Below are positions 9,241 to 17,560 of a stretch of DNA of 64,000 bases, piece by piece. Positions within the stretch are counted from its first letter, which is position 1. Every line of letters starts with the position of its first letter. This stretch comes from Leucobacter allii (lineage in GTDB: Bacteria; Actinomycetota; Actinomycetes; Actinomycetales; Microbacteriaceae), in the NCBI RefSeq assembly GCF_022919155.1, contig NZ_CP095045.1, positions 682,001-746,000 on the forward strand, in the 5' to 3' direction. The notes below the pieces were generated by a model. That model was not told where the DNA came from, did no database searches, and saw only the letters and a list, made by a program, of their open reading frames with translations. The translations under genes and the position numbers were made by a program.

Positions 9241-9917
9241 TGCTCGGCCAGATCATCGGGGAGATCCTGCCCCTCACCCTCGCAATCGCGATCAGTCCAT
9301 TGTCGATCGTGGCGGTCATCCTTATGCTGCTCTCACCGAAAGCCCGGAGTACCGGACCCGGTTTTCTCATTGGCTGGGCGTTTGGCATCTCCGTACCGTC
9401 CGTGATCTTCGTGCTGATCGGCGGCGCGCTGCCGCCCCGAGCTGCCGACGACGCCCCCGACCTGGCGCGTGCGATCGTACAGTTCGTTCTTGCCGCCCTG
9501 CTGCTCCTACTCGCGGTGAAGCAGTGGGCGAGCCGCCCCGCACCCGGCGCGGATCCCATCCTCCCGAAATGGATGTCCGCGATCGACGCTTTCACCTTCG
9601 CGAAAGCGCTCGGGCTCGGTTTGCTGCTGTCCCTGCCTCGCCCGAAGACACTCCTCATGGCGGCAAGCGCCGGCATGACCATCGGTGGCGCAGGTCTGGC
9701 CATCGGACCCGCCGCGATCGCGACGACTGTGTTCATTCTCTGCGCGATCTCCACGGTTCTCGTCCCGGTCATGGCGTACCTCCTCGCGACCGATCGCCTG
9801 CGCAGACCGCTGGAAGCCCTCCATGCATGGCTCGCCCGCGAGAACGCAGTGATCACATCGGTGCTGCTCCTCGTCATCGGCGTGCTCATGCTCGGTAAGG
9901 GCATCGGCTCCCTCTGA
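9240..9917 (+). CDS. GAP/SfLAP-family membrane protein
   Basis: A 225-residue polytopic membrane protein with six hydrophobic segments. The opening ILPLTLAIAISPLSIVAVIL and the FLIGWAFGISV segment match the GAP / Sap (sulfolipid-1-addressing protein, SfLAP) family, first known from mycobacterial lipid export. Its GTG start overlaps the stop of the SulP gene by one base, so the two are translationally coupled. A location in the cytoplasmic membrane is clear; the cargo (a lipid or other small molecule) is only guessed from the family. A short hairpin follows the stop. Confidence 0.8.
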   Translation: MLGQIIGEILPLTLAIAISPLSIVAVILMLLSPKARSTGPGFLIGWAFGISVPSVIFVLIGGALPPRAADDAPDLARAIVQFVLAALLLLLAVKQWASRPAPGADPILPKWMSAIDAFTFAKALGLGLLLSLPRPKTLLMAASAGMTIGGAGLAIGPAAIATTVFILCAISTVLVPVMAYLLATDRLRRPLEALHAWLARENAVITSVLLLVIGVLMLGKGIGSL

Positions 9918-9931
9918 TTTCTTCATCCCCC

Positions 9932-9954
9932 CACGCGCACCAGATAGGCGCGTG
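9932..9954 (+). terminator. weak hairpin after SfLAP-family gene
   Basis: CACGCGC (9932-9938) pairs with GCGCGTG (9948-9954) across a 9-base loop. There is no T-run. It may attenuate read-through into the SHOCT genes rather than end transcription. Confidence 0.35.
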
Positions 9955-9978
9955 TCCCTCACAGAAAAGGAACCCACT

Positions 9979-10365
9979 ATGAACTTCTGGAACGAACTCT
10001 GGCAGCTTCTCGTCTGGATGCTCTGGGCTGTCGTGTTCATCGGTTACTTGTTCGCGCTATTCGCGATCATCGGCGACCTGTTTCGCGACCGCAAACTGAA
10101 CGGCTGGTGGAAGGCCCTCTGGATCATCCTCCTGGTGTTTCTGCCCTTCCTCACCGCGCTCGTCTATGTCATCGCTCGCGGCGACGGTATGGCTGAGCGC
10201 AACGATCGAGCTGTGCGCGACGCGGAAACTGCCGCGCAGACCTATATTCGCGGCGTCGCAGGCAAGAGCCCAGCAGAGGAGATCGCTGCCGCGTCCGCGC
10301 TGTTCGAAGCCGGCTCCATCAGCCAGAACGAGTTCGATCGGCTGAAGGCGAAGGCGCTTGCATGA
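9979..10365 (+). CDS. membrane-anchored SHOCT domain protein
   Basis: A 128-residue protein starting at ATG 9979, which has AAAAGGAA a few bases upstream. Two hydrophobic helices (about residues 8-30 and 42-62) resemble the PLDc_N/phospholipase-D-nuclease N-terminal module (WWKALWIILLVFLPFLTALVY). The C terminus is a SHOCT motif (ALFEAGSISQNEFDRLKAKAL), a short oligomerisation or targeting module. Such proteins are common near stress-responsive actinobacterial membrane genes; no enzymatic activity is implied. Its stop overlaps the next start as ATGA. Confidence 0.85.
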   Translation: MNFWNELWQLLVWMLWAVVFIGYLFALFAIIGDLFRDRKLNGWWKALWIILLVFLPFLTALVYVIARGDGMAERNDRAVRDAETAAQTYIRGVAGKSPAEEIAAASALFEAGSISQNEFDRLKAKALA

Positions 10366-10586
10366 GCCACGCGATGACGGGCGGCGCGCGATTCGGGCCG
10401 GTCCACCTGTACCTGCTCGGGCTTCCGTCCGCGCAACCGGATCCGGCCGCGGTCGAACTCGTGTACCAGCGCGACCTCGCTGAGAAGACGGCGGCGTCTG
10501 GTGCCGAACTGCTTGCGTACGAGCAGATCCCGGGACCGGTCGTGCACGCACTGCTCGACACGATCGTCGCGGAAACGGGGTGTTGA
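10362..10586 (+). CDS. small hypothetical protein
   Basis: A 74-residue product whose ATG overlaps the upstream stop (ATGA). It has an N-terminal strand GPVHLYLLGLP, a central acidic helix and a C-terminal helix PGPVVHALLDTIVAE. I do not recognise the family; small proteins of this shape (DUF6325-like) often sit between two SHOCT genes in actinobacteria. The next gene starts one base after its stop, so it is certainly part of the same operon. Confidence 0.65.
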   Translation: MSHAMTGGARFGPVHLYLLGLPSAQPDPAAVELVYQRDLAEKTAASGAELLAYEQIPGPVVHALLDTIVAETGC

Positions 10587-10587
10587 G

Positions 10588-10905
10588 ATGCCGCTCGTTC
10601 CGAGAAGAGGTCGTCCCGGCCTGCTGGGGCTTGCCGCTCGCGCCGCGGTCGTCGCCGGCACCGCCACCACGGTCACCCGCGGCATCGCGGCCCACCAGCG
10701 GAAGACGGCCCGAGCACCGTTCGAGGCGGCCCAGTACGAGGCCGCGCAACAGCAGATGGCCCCGAAGCCCGAGCAGGCGCAGGCTGTTCCGGCAGCGCCT
10801 TGCGGAGAACGAATGACCGAGTTTCGGAAGCTCGGCGACCTCAAGACGCAGGGTGTGCTGAGCGATGCCGAGTTCGAGACCGCGAAGGCCCGGCTGCTCC
10901 AGTAA
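10588..10905 (+). CDS. SHOCT domain protein
   Basis: A 105-residue protein with a basic N terminus (RRGRPGLLGLAARAAVVAGT) that forms one hydrophobic segment, a glutamine/alanine-rich linker, and a C-terminal SHOCT motif (FRKLGDLKTQGVLSDAEFET followed by AKARLL). The ATG at 10588 follows GTTGAG, one base after the previous stop. It pairs with the SHOCT protein two genes upstream; both probably act at the membrane. Confidence 0.8.
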   Translation: MPLVPRRGRPGLLGLAARAAVVAGTATTVTRGIAAHQRKTARAPFEAAQYEAAQQQMAPKPEQAQAVPAAPCGERMTEFRKLGDLKTQGVLSDAEFETAKARLLQ

Positions 10906-10936
10906 GCCGCCAGGCATATCCCACGAAAGGAACCAA

Positions 10937-11881
10937 ATGACGACCGCGATCCCCGTCAACGTCCAGAACTTCACGCGGGCCGAGAGCGACCTCATGTTCG
11001 CCCGTCTCGCCGGGCCCTGCGGCGTCGGAAGGTGGAACCACACCTTCGAACCGACCCCGCTCGACAACCAGCCGGTAATCCGCCAGAACCGCGACACGCT
11101 CTACAGCACGACGATCCTCGACGTGCGTGACGGGGTGACGCTCACGCTTCCGGAGACGGAGGGACGGTACATCTCAGCGTTCGTGGTCAATCAGGACCAC
11201 CACGGGCAAGCGATCCTGAAGGAACCAGGCGATCACCTGATCACGCGCAAAACAGTGGGTACCGATTTCGCCGGGGTAATCGTGCGCATCTTGGTGGATC
11301 CCGCCGATGATGCTGACATAGCCGAAGTGAACCGATTGCAGCGTGAACTGCGCCTGACCGGTGGTGGTGCCGGCACCTATCCGCTGCCCGACTACGACAA
11401 GGCTTCGCATACCGAGACTCGGGAAGCGATCCTCGCACTCGCGAAAGGCGTGAGCAAATACGACCATGCGTTCGGCGCCCGTGACGAGGTCGACCCGATT
11501 CTGCACTTGCTCGGCACTGCTTCCGGATGGGGCGGTCTGCCCGAGTACGAGGCGACCTACATCAGCGTCAACGAGGATCTCCCCGTCGATGAGTACCGAC
11601 TGCAGTTGAAGGATATCCCGGTCGATGCGTTCTGGTCGGTCTCGCTCTACAACGCAGCCGGCTACTTTGAAGAGAACTCACTCGGGGTAAACAGCATCAA
11701 CAGCCTCACCGCCACTCCGGATGAGGATGGCGGCGTCACGATCCGATTCGGCGTGCAGGTCGATGGCATACCGAACGCGATCCCGATCATGCCCGGCTGG
11801 AACTACGTGCTGCGCCTCTATCGTCCGCATTCCTCAGTGCTCGACGGCACCTGGAAGGCACCTCGCCCCGAGGTGATCTGA
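10937..11881 (+). CDS. DUF1254/DUF1214 domain protein
   Basis: The 314-residue protein starts at ATG 10937 after an AAAGGAA ribosome-binding site. The first half has the DUF1254 signature (NQPVIRQNRDTLYSTTILDV, family NxDTLYSxxxxDL) and the second half the DUF1214 signature (FWSVSLYNAAGYFEENSLGV and the GWNYVLRLYRP end). Proteins of this pair are widespread, sometimes annotated as carboxylesterases, but no catalytic triad is established. No signal peptide is visible, so it is likely cytosolic. It is followed by a strong hairpin, so the SulP-led transcript may end here. Confidence 0.85.
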   Translation: MTTAIPVNVQNFTRAESDLMFARLAGPCGVGRWNHTFEPTPLDNQPVIRQNRDTLYSTTILDVRDGVTLTLPETEGRYISAFVVNQDHHGQAILKEPGDHLITRKTVGTDFAGVIVRILVDPADDADIAEVNRLQRELRLTGGGAGTYPLPDYDKASHTETREAILALAKGVSKYDHAFGARDEVDPILHLLGTASGWGGLPEYEATYISVNEDLPVDEYRLQLKDIPVDAFWSVSLYNAAGYFEENSLGVNSINSLTATPDEDGGVTIRFGVQVDGIPNAIPIMPGWNYVLRLYRPHSSVLDGTWKAPRPEVI

Positions 11882-11886
11882 CCCGG

Positions 11887-11914
11887 GAGGGACGGGGTGT
11901 CGGCCCCGTCCCTC
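11887..11914 (+). terminator. GC-rich hairpin terminator
   Basis: GAGGGACGGGG (11887-11897) and CCCCGTCCCTC (11904-11914) form a perfect 11-base-pair stem with a 6-base loop right after the DUF1254 gene. No T-run follows, as is common in actinobacteria. Confidence 0.7.
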
Positions 11915-11951
11915 AGATCGTCCACCCAACACCGACACCGGAGGGAACCAC

Positions 11952-13316
11952 ATGGCACAGTCCGATGCGGACCTGCTCGCGACTGAGATCGCGGAGCTCA
12001 AAGCGGACAACGCCGCGCTTGCTCGCGAACTGGAACAGCAGCGAGCGTGCGGCGACGCCGGGCCCCGGAAGCGAGGAGCACGGCCACGCCGCCTCGCCCG
12101 GGGCGCCCTCGCGACCGCACTGATCCTGGTCGGGGCGGTCCTTGCGCCGGTCGCCGTCGTATCGACGTGGGCCCATCATCAACTCACCGACACTTCGTTC
12201 TTCGTCGACACGTTTGCGCCGCTGTCTCATGAGCCGGCGGTGCAGGACCTGGTCGCGGCCGAGGTGATTGCTGCGATCGAGTCCGAGGTCGATATCGACC
12301 AGATCGCCGACGATCTTTTCGCGGGGCTCGGCAGCTTGGAGCTTGGCCCGCGGGCCGTCGAGGCACTTGACCTTCTTGAGGCCCCAGCCGTTGCGGGTGT
12401 CAAGAGCTTGATGCGGAACACGATTCACGAGTTCGTCGCCTCCGACGCATTCTCGGTGATCTGGCGGGATGCACTCGAAGTCACGCACCGGCAACTCGTG
12501 AATACTGCCGCCGGTACGGAGGACGCCGCGATCACCATCGGGCAGAATCAGCAGCTCCAACTCGAACTCGGGCCGGTCCTCCAGGCCGTGAAGACGGAAC
12601 TCGTCGCGGACGGGATCCCTCTGGCCGAGCACATTCCCGTGATCGACCGTTCGATCGTGCTCGCCGAGGATACCTCCATCGACCTGTACCTCACGGTGTA
12701 CCAAATGGTCGTCGCGACGGGCATTTGGCTTCCTTGGATCATGCTACTCATGCTCACCGCCGGGGTGCTGATCGCCCCCAGGCGTACGCTCGCGCTCGCC
12801 TGGGCGTCTGGCGGGGTGCTGCTGGCGATGGTGCTCACCGGCAACGGCCTCGATATCGGCACGGATGTCTTCGCCCTGGCGGTAGCACACACCGTGCCGC
12901 ACGACGCGGCGGTCGTGCTCTACGACGGCGTGCTCGGCTTCGTCTCGGACCTGCTCGTCGCGCTCGGCACCGTCGCCGCGGTAGTACTTGCGGTCACGCT
13001 GATCGCCGGACCCTGGCCGTGGGCCAGAACGCTGCGCGGTCTCGTGCTCGGGCTGATTGCGGATCGCAGGCGAGGGATGGAGCGGCGCGGCATCACCACC
13101 GGGGCATTCGGCGAGCGTCTGGCACACTGGCGCAGGCCGCTGCGATTCGGTGTCGGTGCCGCGTGCGCAGCGTTCGTGCTCCTCGTCAGACCGTTGACGC
13201 CGGCGATGACGCTCTGGCTCACCTTTCTCAGTGTCGCTGCAGTTCTTACCCTGGAACTGCTGTCCCGGCCGGCCGGCGAAACACCGCACGCAGAACTTCT
13301 GGAGACTCGCACATGA
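11952..13316 (+). CDS. actinobacterial integral membrane protein
   Basis: A 454-residue protein. It begins with a short coiled-coil-like stretch (AEIAELKADNAALARELEQQ, residues 11-30), then a basic arginine-rich patch and a first membrane segment at about residues 55-75. A large extracytoplasmic domain (about 78-255) follows, then five further membrane segments to the C terminus. This layout (one helix, an external helical domain with repeated DxxIxxLV patterns, then a helical bundle) is shared by many uncharacterised actinobacterial proteins. RBS GGAGGGAA precedes the start. Its stop overlaps the phosphatase start (ATGA). Function unknown. Confidence 0.8.
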   Translation: MAQSDADLLATEIAELKADNAALARELEQQRACGDAGPRKRGARPRRLARGALATALILVGAVLAPVAVVSTWAHHQLTDTSFFVDTFAPLSHEPAVQDLVAAEVIAAIESEVDIDQIADDLFAGLGSLELGPRAVEALDLLEAPAVAGVKSLMRNTIHEFVASDAFSVIWRDALEVTHRQLVNTAAGTEDAAITIGQNQQLQLELGPVLQAVKTELVADGIPLAEHIPVIDRSIVLAEDTSIDLYLTVYQMVVATGIWLPWIMLLMLTAGVLIAPRRTLALAWASGGVLLAMVLTGNGLDIGTDVFALAVAHTVPHDAAVVLYDGVLGFVSDLLVALGTVAAVVLAVTLIAGPWPWARTLRGLVLGLIADRRRGMERRGITTGAFGERLAHWRRPLRFGVGAACAAFVLLVRPLTPAMTLWLTFLSVAAVLTLELLSRPAGETPHAELLETRT

Positions 13317-14107
13317 ACGATGCACACAAGCGGACCATCGCCCTCGAGAGCGCACCGAACCTGCGCGATCTCGGCGGACTGGCGAGTGAGGTCGGCGAGG
13401 TGAAGCGAGGCGTGCTGTTCCGGTCGGCGACACTCTCGGCGCTGACCGACGCTGATCGGGGCCGCTTCGCCACGCTCGGCATTCGCACGGTCTACGATCT
13501 CCGGACCGCGGCCGAAGCGGCCACATCACCGGACCGGCTCCCCGCAGGAACCGTCGCGATCCCCCTCGACGTGCTCGCAGACAGTTCGGAGAGCATCGCG
13601 GCGAACGTCGGACAGCTCACCACCGCCCCACAGGCATTCGTCGCGTCACTCGGCGACGGGCGGGCCGAGCGCCTGTTCGAGGACACGTACCGTGACTTCG
13701 TGCGAATGCCCTCGGCGCTCGGCGCCTATCGGGCGTTCTATCTGAACCTCCTCGATGAGGCGCGTCAGGGAGCCGCATTGTTTCACTGCACCACCGGTAA
13801 AGACCGCACCGGGTGGGCCGCCGCATCGCTCCTCACGCTACTCGGCGTCGGGGAGACCGAGGTGTACGAGGATTACTTGCAGACGAACATCGATCTGCTG
13901 CCCGCTCTCGAACCCGTGCTGCAGCAGGCCGAGTCCCATGGTGTCGGACGAGCAGCGCTGATGCCGGTGCTCGGCGTCCGAGAAAGCTATCTCGCGGCTT
14001 CGTTCGAGCAGATGCGCGAACAGTTCGGCAGCATCCACGGGTACGCGATGGAGGGGCTGGGGCTGGGGAGTGCCGATCTTCGACGCCTGCGCGTCCTCTT
14101 CACCTAG
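13313..14107 (+). CDS. tyrosine-protein phosphatase (PtpB/LipA-like)
   Basis: A 264-residue protein with the N-terminal NLRDLGG motif (residues 16-22) and the phosphatase P-loop HCTTGKDRTG, with catalytic C159 and R165 (CX5R). This combination is the Y_phosphatase3 family of atypical tyrosine/lipid phosphatases, including mycobacterial PtpB; the lysine and aspartate inside the loop (GKDR) are the family hallmark and fit phosphotyrosine or phosphoinositide hydrolysis. The start overlaps the previous stop (ATGA). It is the last gene before the arylsulfatase. Physiological substrate is unknown. Confidence 0.9.
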   Translation: MNDAHKRTIALESAPNLRDLGGLASEVGEVKRGVLFRSATLSALTDADRGRFATLGIRTVYDLRTAAEAATSPDRLPAGTVAIPLDVLADSSESIAANVGQLTTAPQAFVASLGDGRAERLFEDTYRDFVRMPSALGAYRAFYLNLLDEARQGAALFHCTTGKDRTGWAAASLLTLLGVGETEVYEDYLQTNIDLLPALEPVLQQAESHGVGRAALMPVLGVRESYLAASFEQMREQFGSIHGYAMEGLGLGSADLRRLRVLFT

Positions 14108-14272
14108 CAGTCAGCTCTCCCTGCAACCCGGTTGCTGGCTGCCCCTCGCGGGCGGCGGCCGCGTTCGAGCAGTGCGAGTCACTCATCGCGCTGTGCCCGG
14201 CAGCGTTCCCAGCCAGAGACGAGGGAGAAGCCCGGCGTCTGGTTGTTTGCTCGTGCGTGAGTGATGATCGGG

Positions 14273-14295
14273 CTCTCATCCGTAGAGGATGAGGC
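14273..14295. promoter_or_regulatory. palindromic operator in front of arylsulfatase
   Basis: CTCTCATCC (14273-14281), spacer GTAGA, GGATGAGGC (14287-14295). It matches the site at 7505-7527 in 19 of 23 positions and keeps the inner palindrome CTCATCC-N5-GGATGAG. It lies 73 bases upstream of the arylsulfatase start, in the 261-base gap after the phosphatase gene; nothing else is recognisable in that gap. Confidence 0.7.
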
Positions 14296-14368
14296 GTCGG
14301 CGTCGATGTCGAACCGACTCATAGCGTGGGCATGACTTGGCATCACGAGTACGAGAAGGACGTGCAGC

Positions 14369-16672
14369 ATGTACCCGCAAGACGCTCTCCCGTTTCCTCC
14401 GACACCTTCTGCGAGCATCGCCGGACGTACGATGCAAGAGTCGGAATACCATCGGCGAGTGAAACCGTCCAGGTTGCCGGACGATGCTCCGAACATTCTG
14501 GTGGTGCTCATCGATGACGCCGGTCCCGGGCTTCCGGATACATTCGGGGGCGAGGTGAAGACCGATACCCTTTCGCGCGTGCTCGGCGAGGGTATCGGCT
14601 TCAATCGTTTCCATACCACTGCGATGTGCTCGCCCACTCGCGCGTCGCTGCTCACCGGCCGCAACCATCACCGCATTGGGAATGCGCAGATCACTGAGCT
14701 CGCGAATGACTGGGACGGGTACGCCGGTGAGATCCCGAAGTCGAGTGCGCTGGCACCGGAGGTGCTGAGAGACTATGGCTACGCAACCTCGGCCTTCGGG
14801 AAGTGGCACAATACGCCCACGATCGAAACCGGGGCTGCAGGTCCATTCCACAATTGGCCGACGAACATCGGTTTCGAGTACTTCTACGGCTTCCTCGCTG
14901 GCGAGGCGTCGCAGTACGAGCCCAACCTGGTGCGGAACACGACAAGCGTGCTGCCACCGAAGACGCCGGAGGACGGGTACCACCTCAGCGAAGATCTCGC
15001 CGACGATGCGATCGATTGGCTGCGCAACCATCAGGCGTACCACCCTGACAAGCCGTTCTTCATGTATTGGGCGACCGGATGCATGCACGGCCCTCACCAC
15101 ATCATGAAGGAGTGGGCCGATAACTATGCCGGCCGGTTCGACGGAGGCTGGGACGAGTACCGGGAGCTCGTGTTCGAGCGGGCGAAGGAGAAGGGATGGA
15201 TCCCCGGCACCGCCGAACTCACCGAGCGCGACCCGCGCATGCCCGCCTGGAAGGACATCCCCGAGGACGAACGCGCCTTCCAGGCCCGGCTGATGGAAGT
15301 CGCAGCGGGATTTGCCGAGCACGCCGATGTGCAGGCCGGCCGTTTGATCGATGAGATCGAGCGCCTCGGACATGGGGCGAACACGCTGATCCTCTACATC
15401 TGGGGCGACAATGGCTCATCTGGCGAAGGACAGAACGGCACGATCAGCGAGTTGCTGGCGCAGAATGGGATTCCTTCGACCACCTCGCAGCACATCGAGG
15501 CGTTGCACGAACTCGGCGGGCTCGACGCTCTGGGGTCGGTGAAGGTCGACAATCTCTATCACGCGGGGTGGGCCTGGGCGGGCAGCACACCGTACAAGGG
15601 GATGAAGCTGCTCGCTTCGCATCTCGGCGGTACTCGCAACCCGATGGCGGTGCGTTGGCCGCAGGAGATCGTCCCCGACACCACGCCGAGGCCTCAGTTC
15701 GTGCACTGCACCGACCTGGTGCCGACGATCTACGACCTGCTCGGAATCACCCCTCCCCGGGTGGTGAACGGCGTGCATCAGGACCCCATCGACGGTTCGA
15801 GCTTCGCCGAGATGCTCACGAATCCTGAAGCGGAAGAGACGCACAAGACGCAGTACTTCGAGATCATGGGAAGCCGCGCGATCTATCACGACGGCTGGAT
15901 GGCTTCGGCCTTCGGTCCACGGGCGCCCTGGGTTCCCGGGGTTCCCGCAGGGATCACCGAATGGACTCCCGACCACGACACCTGGGAGCTGTACCACCTC
16001 GCCGAAGACTGGACTCAGGCGCACGATCTCGCGGAACGGTATCCCGAGAAGCTGCTGCAGATGAAGGAGATGTTCGCGATCGAAGCCGCGAAGAACAGCG
16101 TCTTCCCGGTGGGCGGGGCGCTCTGGGTGCCCATCTACCATCCCGAGGACATGATCTCGACCCCTTATCGAAGTTGGAACTTCACCGGCGATCTGCGCCG
16201 CATGCCCGAACCTATCGCTCCGCGTCTCGGGTTCCGAGCAAACAGAGTGACCATTAATGCGGCGATCCCGGAGAACGCGAGCGGGGTGCTGTACGCGTTG
16301 GGGGGAGTTGGAGGTGGGCTGACCTGCTACCTGGACGACGGCTATCTCTGCTACGAGTACAACCTGTTCATCATCGACCGCACCAAGATTCGCACAACCG
16401 CGCGGTTGGGCGCAGGGAATGCCGAGATCGTCGTCGAAACCCAGCCCGTCAGTACCGCTCCCGGCGGTCCGCTGACCGTCACCCTCACCGTGAATGGCGC
16501 CGAGGTGGCGAGTGATACCGTGCCGGTGAGCGCGCCTGGACTGTTCAGCGCCAACGACTGCCTCGATATTGGTACGTGCCTCGGAGGGGCGGTGTCGAAC
16601 GACTACGCCGACCGGGCGCCGTTCCCGTTCACGGGCATGATCGAGTCGGTAAACGTCACCTACACGAGTTGA
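14369..16672 (+). CDS. arylsulfatase (type I, formylglycine-dependent)
   Basis: The 767-residue protein is a type I sulfatase, which hydrolyses sulfate esters. Metal-binding aspartates lie in VVLIDDAG (D49, D50). The active-site signature CSPTRASLLTGR places the cysteine converted to formylglycine at C87. Further motifs are AFGKWH, HGPHH and WGDNG, which supplies the second Asp-Asn pair. The region after about residue 640 is a beta-rich C-terminal domain seen in long actinobacterial arylsulfatases. No signal peptide is evident, so it is probably cytosolic. RBS AGAAGGAC precedes the ATG. It depends on a formylglycine-generating enzyme, and the local FGE gene is truncated. It shares an operator with the SulP operon. 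Confidence 0.92.
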   Translation: MYPQDALPFPPTPSASIAGRTMQESEYHRRVKPSRLPDDAPNILVVLIDDAGPGLPDTFGGEVKTDTLSRVLGEGIGFNRFHTTAMCSPTRASLLTGRNHHRIGNAQITELANDWDGYAGEIPKSSALAPEVLRDYGYATSAFGKWHNTPTIETGAAGPFHNWPTNIGFEYFYGFLAGEASQYEPNLVRNTTSVLPPKTPEDGYHLSEDLADDAIDWLRNHQAYHPDKPFFMYWATGCMHGPHHIMKEWADNYAGRFDGGWDEYRELVFERAKEKGWIPGTAELTERDPRMPAWKDIPEDERAFQARLMEVAAGFAEHADVQAGRLIDEIERLGHGANTLILYIWGDNGSSGEGQNGTISELLAQNGIPSTTSQHIEALHELGGLDALGSVKVDNLYHAGWAWAGSTPYKGMKLLASHLGGTRNPMAVRWPQEIVPDTTPRPQFVHCTDLVPTIYDLLGITPPRVVNGVHQDPIDGSSFAEMLTNPEAEETHKTQYFEIMGSRAIYHDGWMASAFGPRAPWVPGVPAGITEWTPDHDTWELYHLAEDWTQAHDLAERYPEKLLQMKEMFAIEAAKNSVFPVGGALWVPIYHPEDMISTPYRSWNFTGDLRRMPEPIAPRLGFRANRVTINAAIPENASGVLYALGGVGGGLTCYLDDGYLCYEYNLFIIDRTKIRTTARLGAGNAEIVVETQPVSTAPGGPLTVTLTVNGAEVASDTVPVSAPGLFSANDCLDIGTCLGGAVSNDYADRAPFPFTGMIESVNVTYTS

Positions 16673-16688
16673 GGGAACGATACCGGCA

Positions 16689-16714
16689 GCCCCGGCCGAT
16701 TCGAAGGCCGGGGC
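16689..16714 (+). terminator. hairpin after arylsulfatase
   Basis: GCCCCGGCC (16689-16697) pairs with GGCCGGGGC (16706-16714) over an 8-base loop containing TTCGAA. It lies between the sulfatase stop and the FGE fragment. Confidence 0.65.
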
Positions 16715-16740
16715 CGTCGGTGGTCTGAAAGAAGACACGC

Positions 16741-17195
16741 ATGCGCGACTCCCAGACATCCACAGACCGGCGCTGCAATTGCGCCCCTTCCCGCATGCCG
16801 GACGGCATCGTCCGCGGAGTGCACGCTATAGGGTCGGCCGCCACCCGTGCCTGCACGGCCGTGCATTTGACAGGCCAGCCGACAAGCATGCAGCCTCAGA
16901 GCGAGCACGCGATTCATCAACTTGCTATCCCAGCCGGAACATTCCTCATGGGGGACTCCTCCGGCGACGAGAACTGCGGCGACGGGGAGACACCGCAGCA
17001 TCTCGTCACGCTCGAAGCTTTTCGAATCGACGCAACCACAGTGACCAATGCAGAGTTCGCGCGGTTCGTCGAACAGAGCGGATACCGTACCGACGCCGAA
17101 CGATGGGGGTTCTCCGCCGTTTTCCACGCCGCGATACGTGCCGAGTCGACGGACGTCATCGGGCCAGTCGGTGGCGCCCCCTGGTGGTACGGCGT
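16741..17195 (+). pseudogene. formylglycine-generating enzyme, 5' fragment cut by IS3 element
   Basis: About 152 residues of a sulfatase-modifying factor (FGE) are present: a cysteine-bearing N-terminal segment (CNCAPSR), then the domain opening IPAGTFLMGDSSGDEN, TPQHLVTLEAFRIDATTVTN, AEFARFVEQSGYRTDAE and the GGAPWWYGV segment. At 17196 the sequence switches to the left inverted repeat of the insertion sequence. The remaining half, including the C-terminal region holding the catalytic cysteines, is missing and is not found after the element. FGE oxidises the active-site cysteine of sulfatases to formylglycine, so this copy cannot activate the neighbouring arylsulfatase. ATG 16741 follows GAAAGAAG. 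Confidence 0.85.
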
Positions 17196-17266
17196 TGGGT
17201 CTGCTGAGGGTTTTGTTGAGTCCTTGATTGCATCGCTCAGAGTGCGGTGCTGGAAAGATGAGGACC

Positions 17267-17560
17267 ATGCCCATCAGGAACTACAGCGACGAGTTCAAAC
17301 GCGACGCGGTCGCGCTCGTGGAATCGGGCGTCGCGCAGAAACAAGTCTCGAGAGACCTCGGGATCTCACGGTCAGCGATCCAAGCCTGGGTACGGGATGC
17401 GAGGTTCCAGTCGCACGGGATCACCCCACCAACGGATCCCGCTGAACGGCGCGAGATGACGGCCGCCCTGAAGCGGATCCGCGAACTCGAGCAGGAAAAC
17501 GAAGTCCTGCGTCGCGCGGCCGCATATCTGTCGCAGGTGCATATCACGCCCCCAAAATGA
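17267..17560 (+). CDS. IS3-family transposase OrfA
   Basis: The 97-residue protein has the transposase_8 HTH of IS3 OrfA (YSDEFKRDAVALVESG, then VSRDLGISRSAIQAWVRD) and a C-terminal leucine-zipper-like helix (ALKRIRELEQENEVLRRAAAY) used for oligomerisation. It binds the element ends. ATG 17267 is preceded by GAGG; an ATG at 17258 is possible. Its TGA overlaps the orfB start (ATGA) next to an AAAA run where the usual IS3 frameshift to the fused transposase could occur. Confidence 0.93.
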   Translation: MPIRNYSDEFKRDAVALVESGVAQKQVSRDLGISRSAIQAWVRDARFQSHGITPPTDPAERREMTAALKRIRELEQENEVLRRAAAYLSQVHITPPK

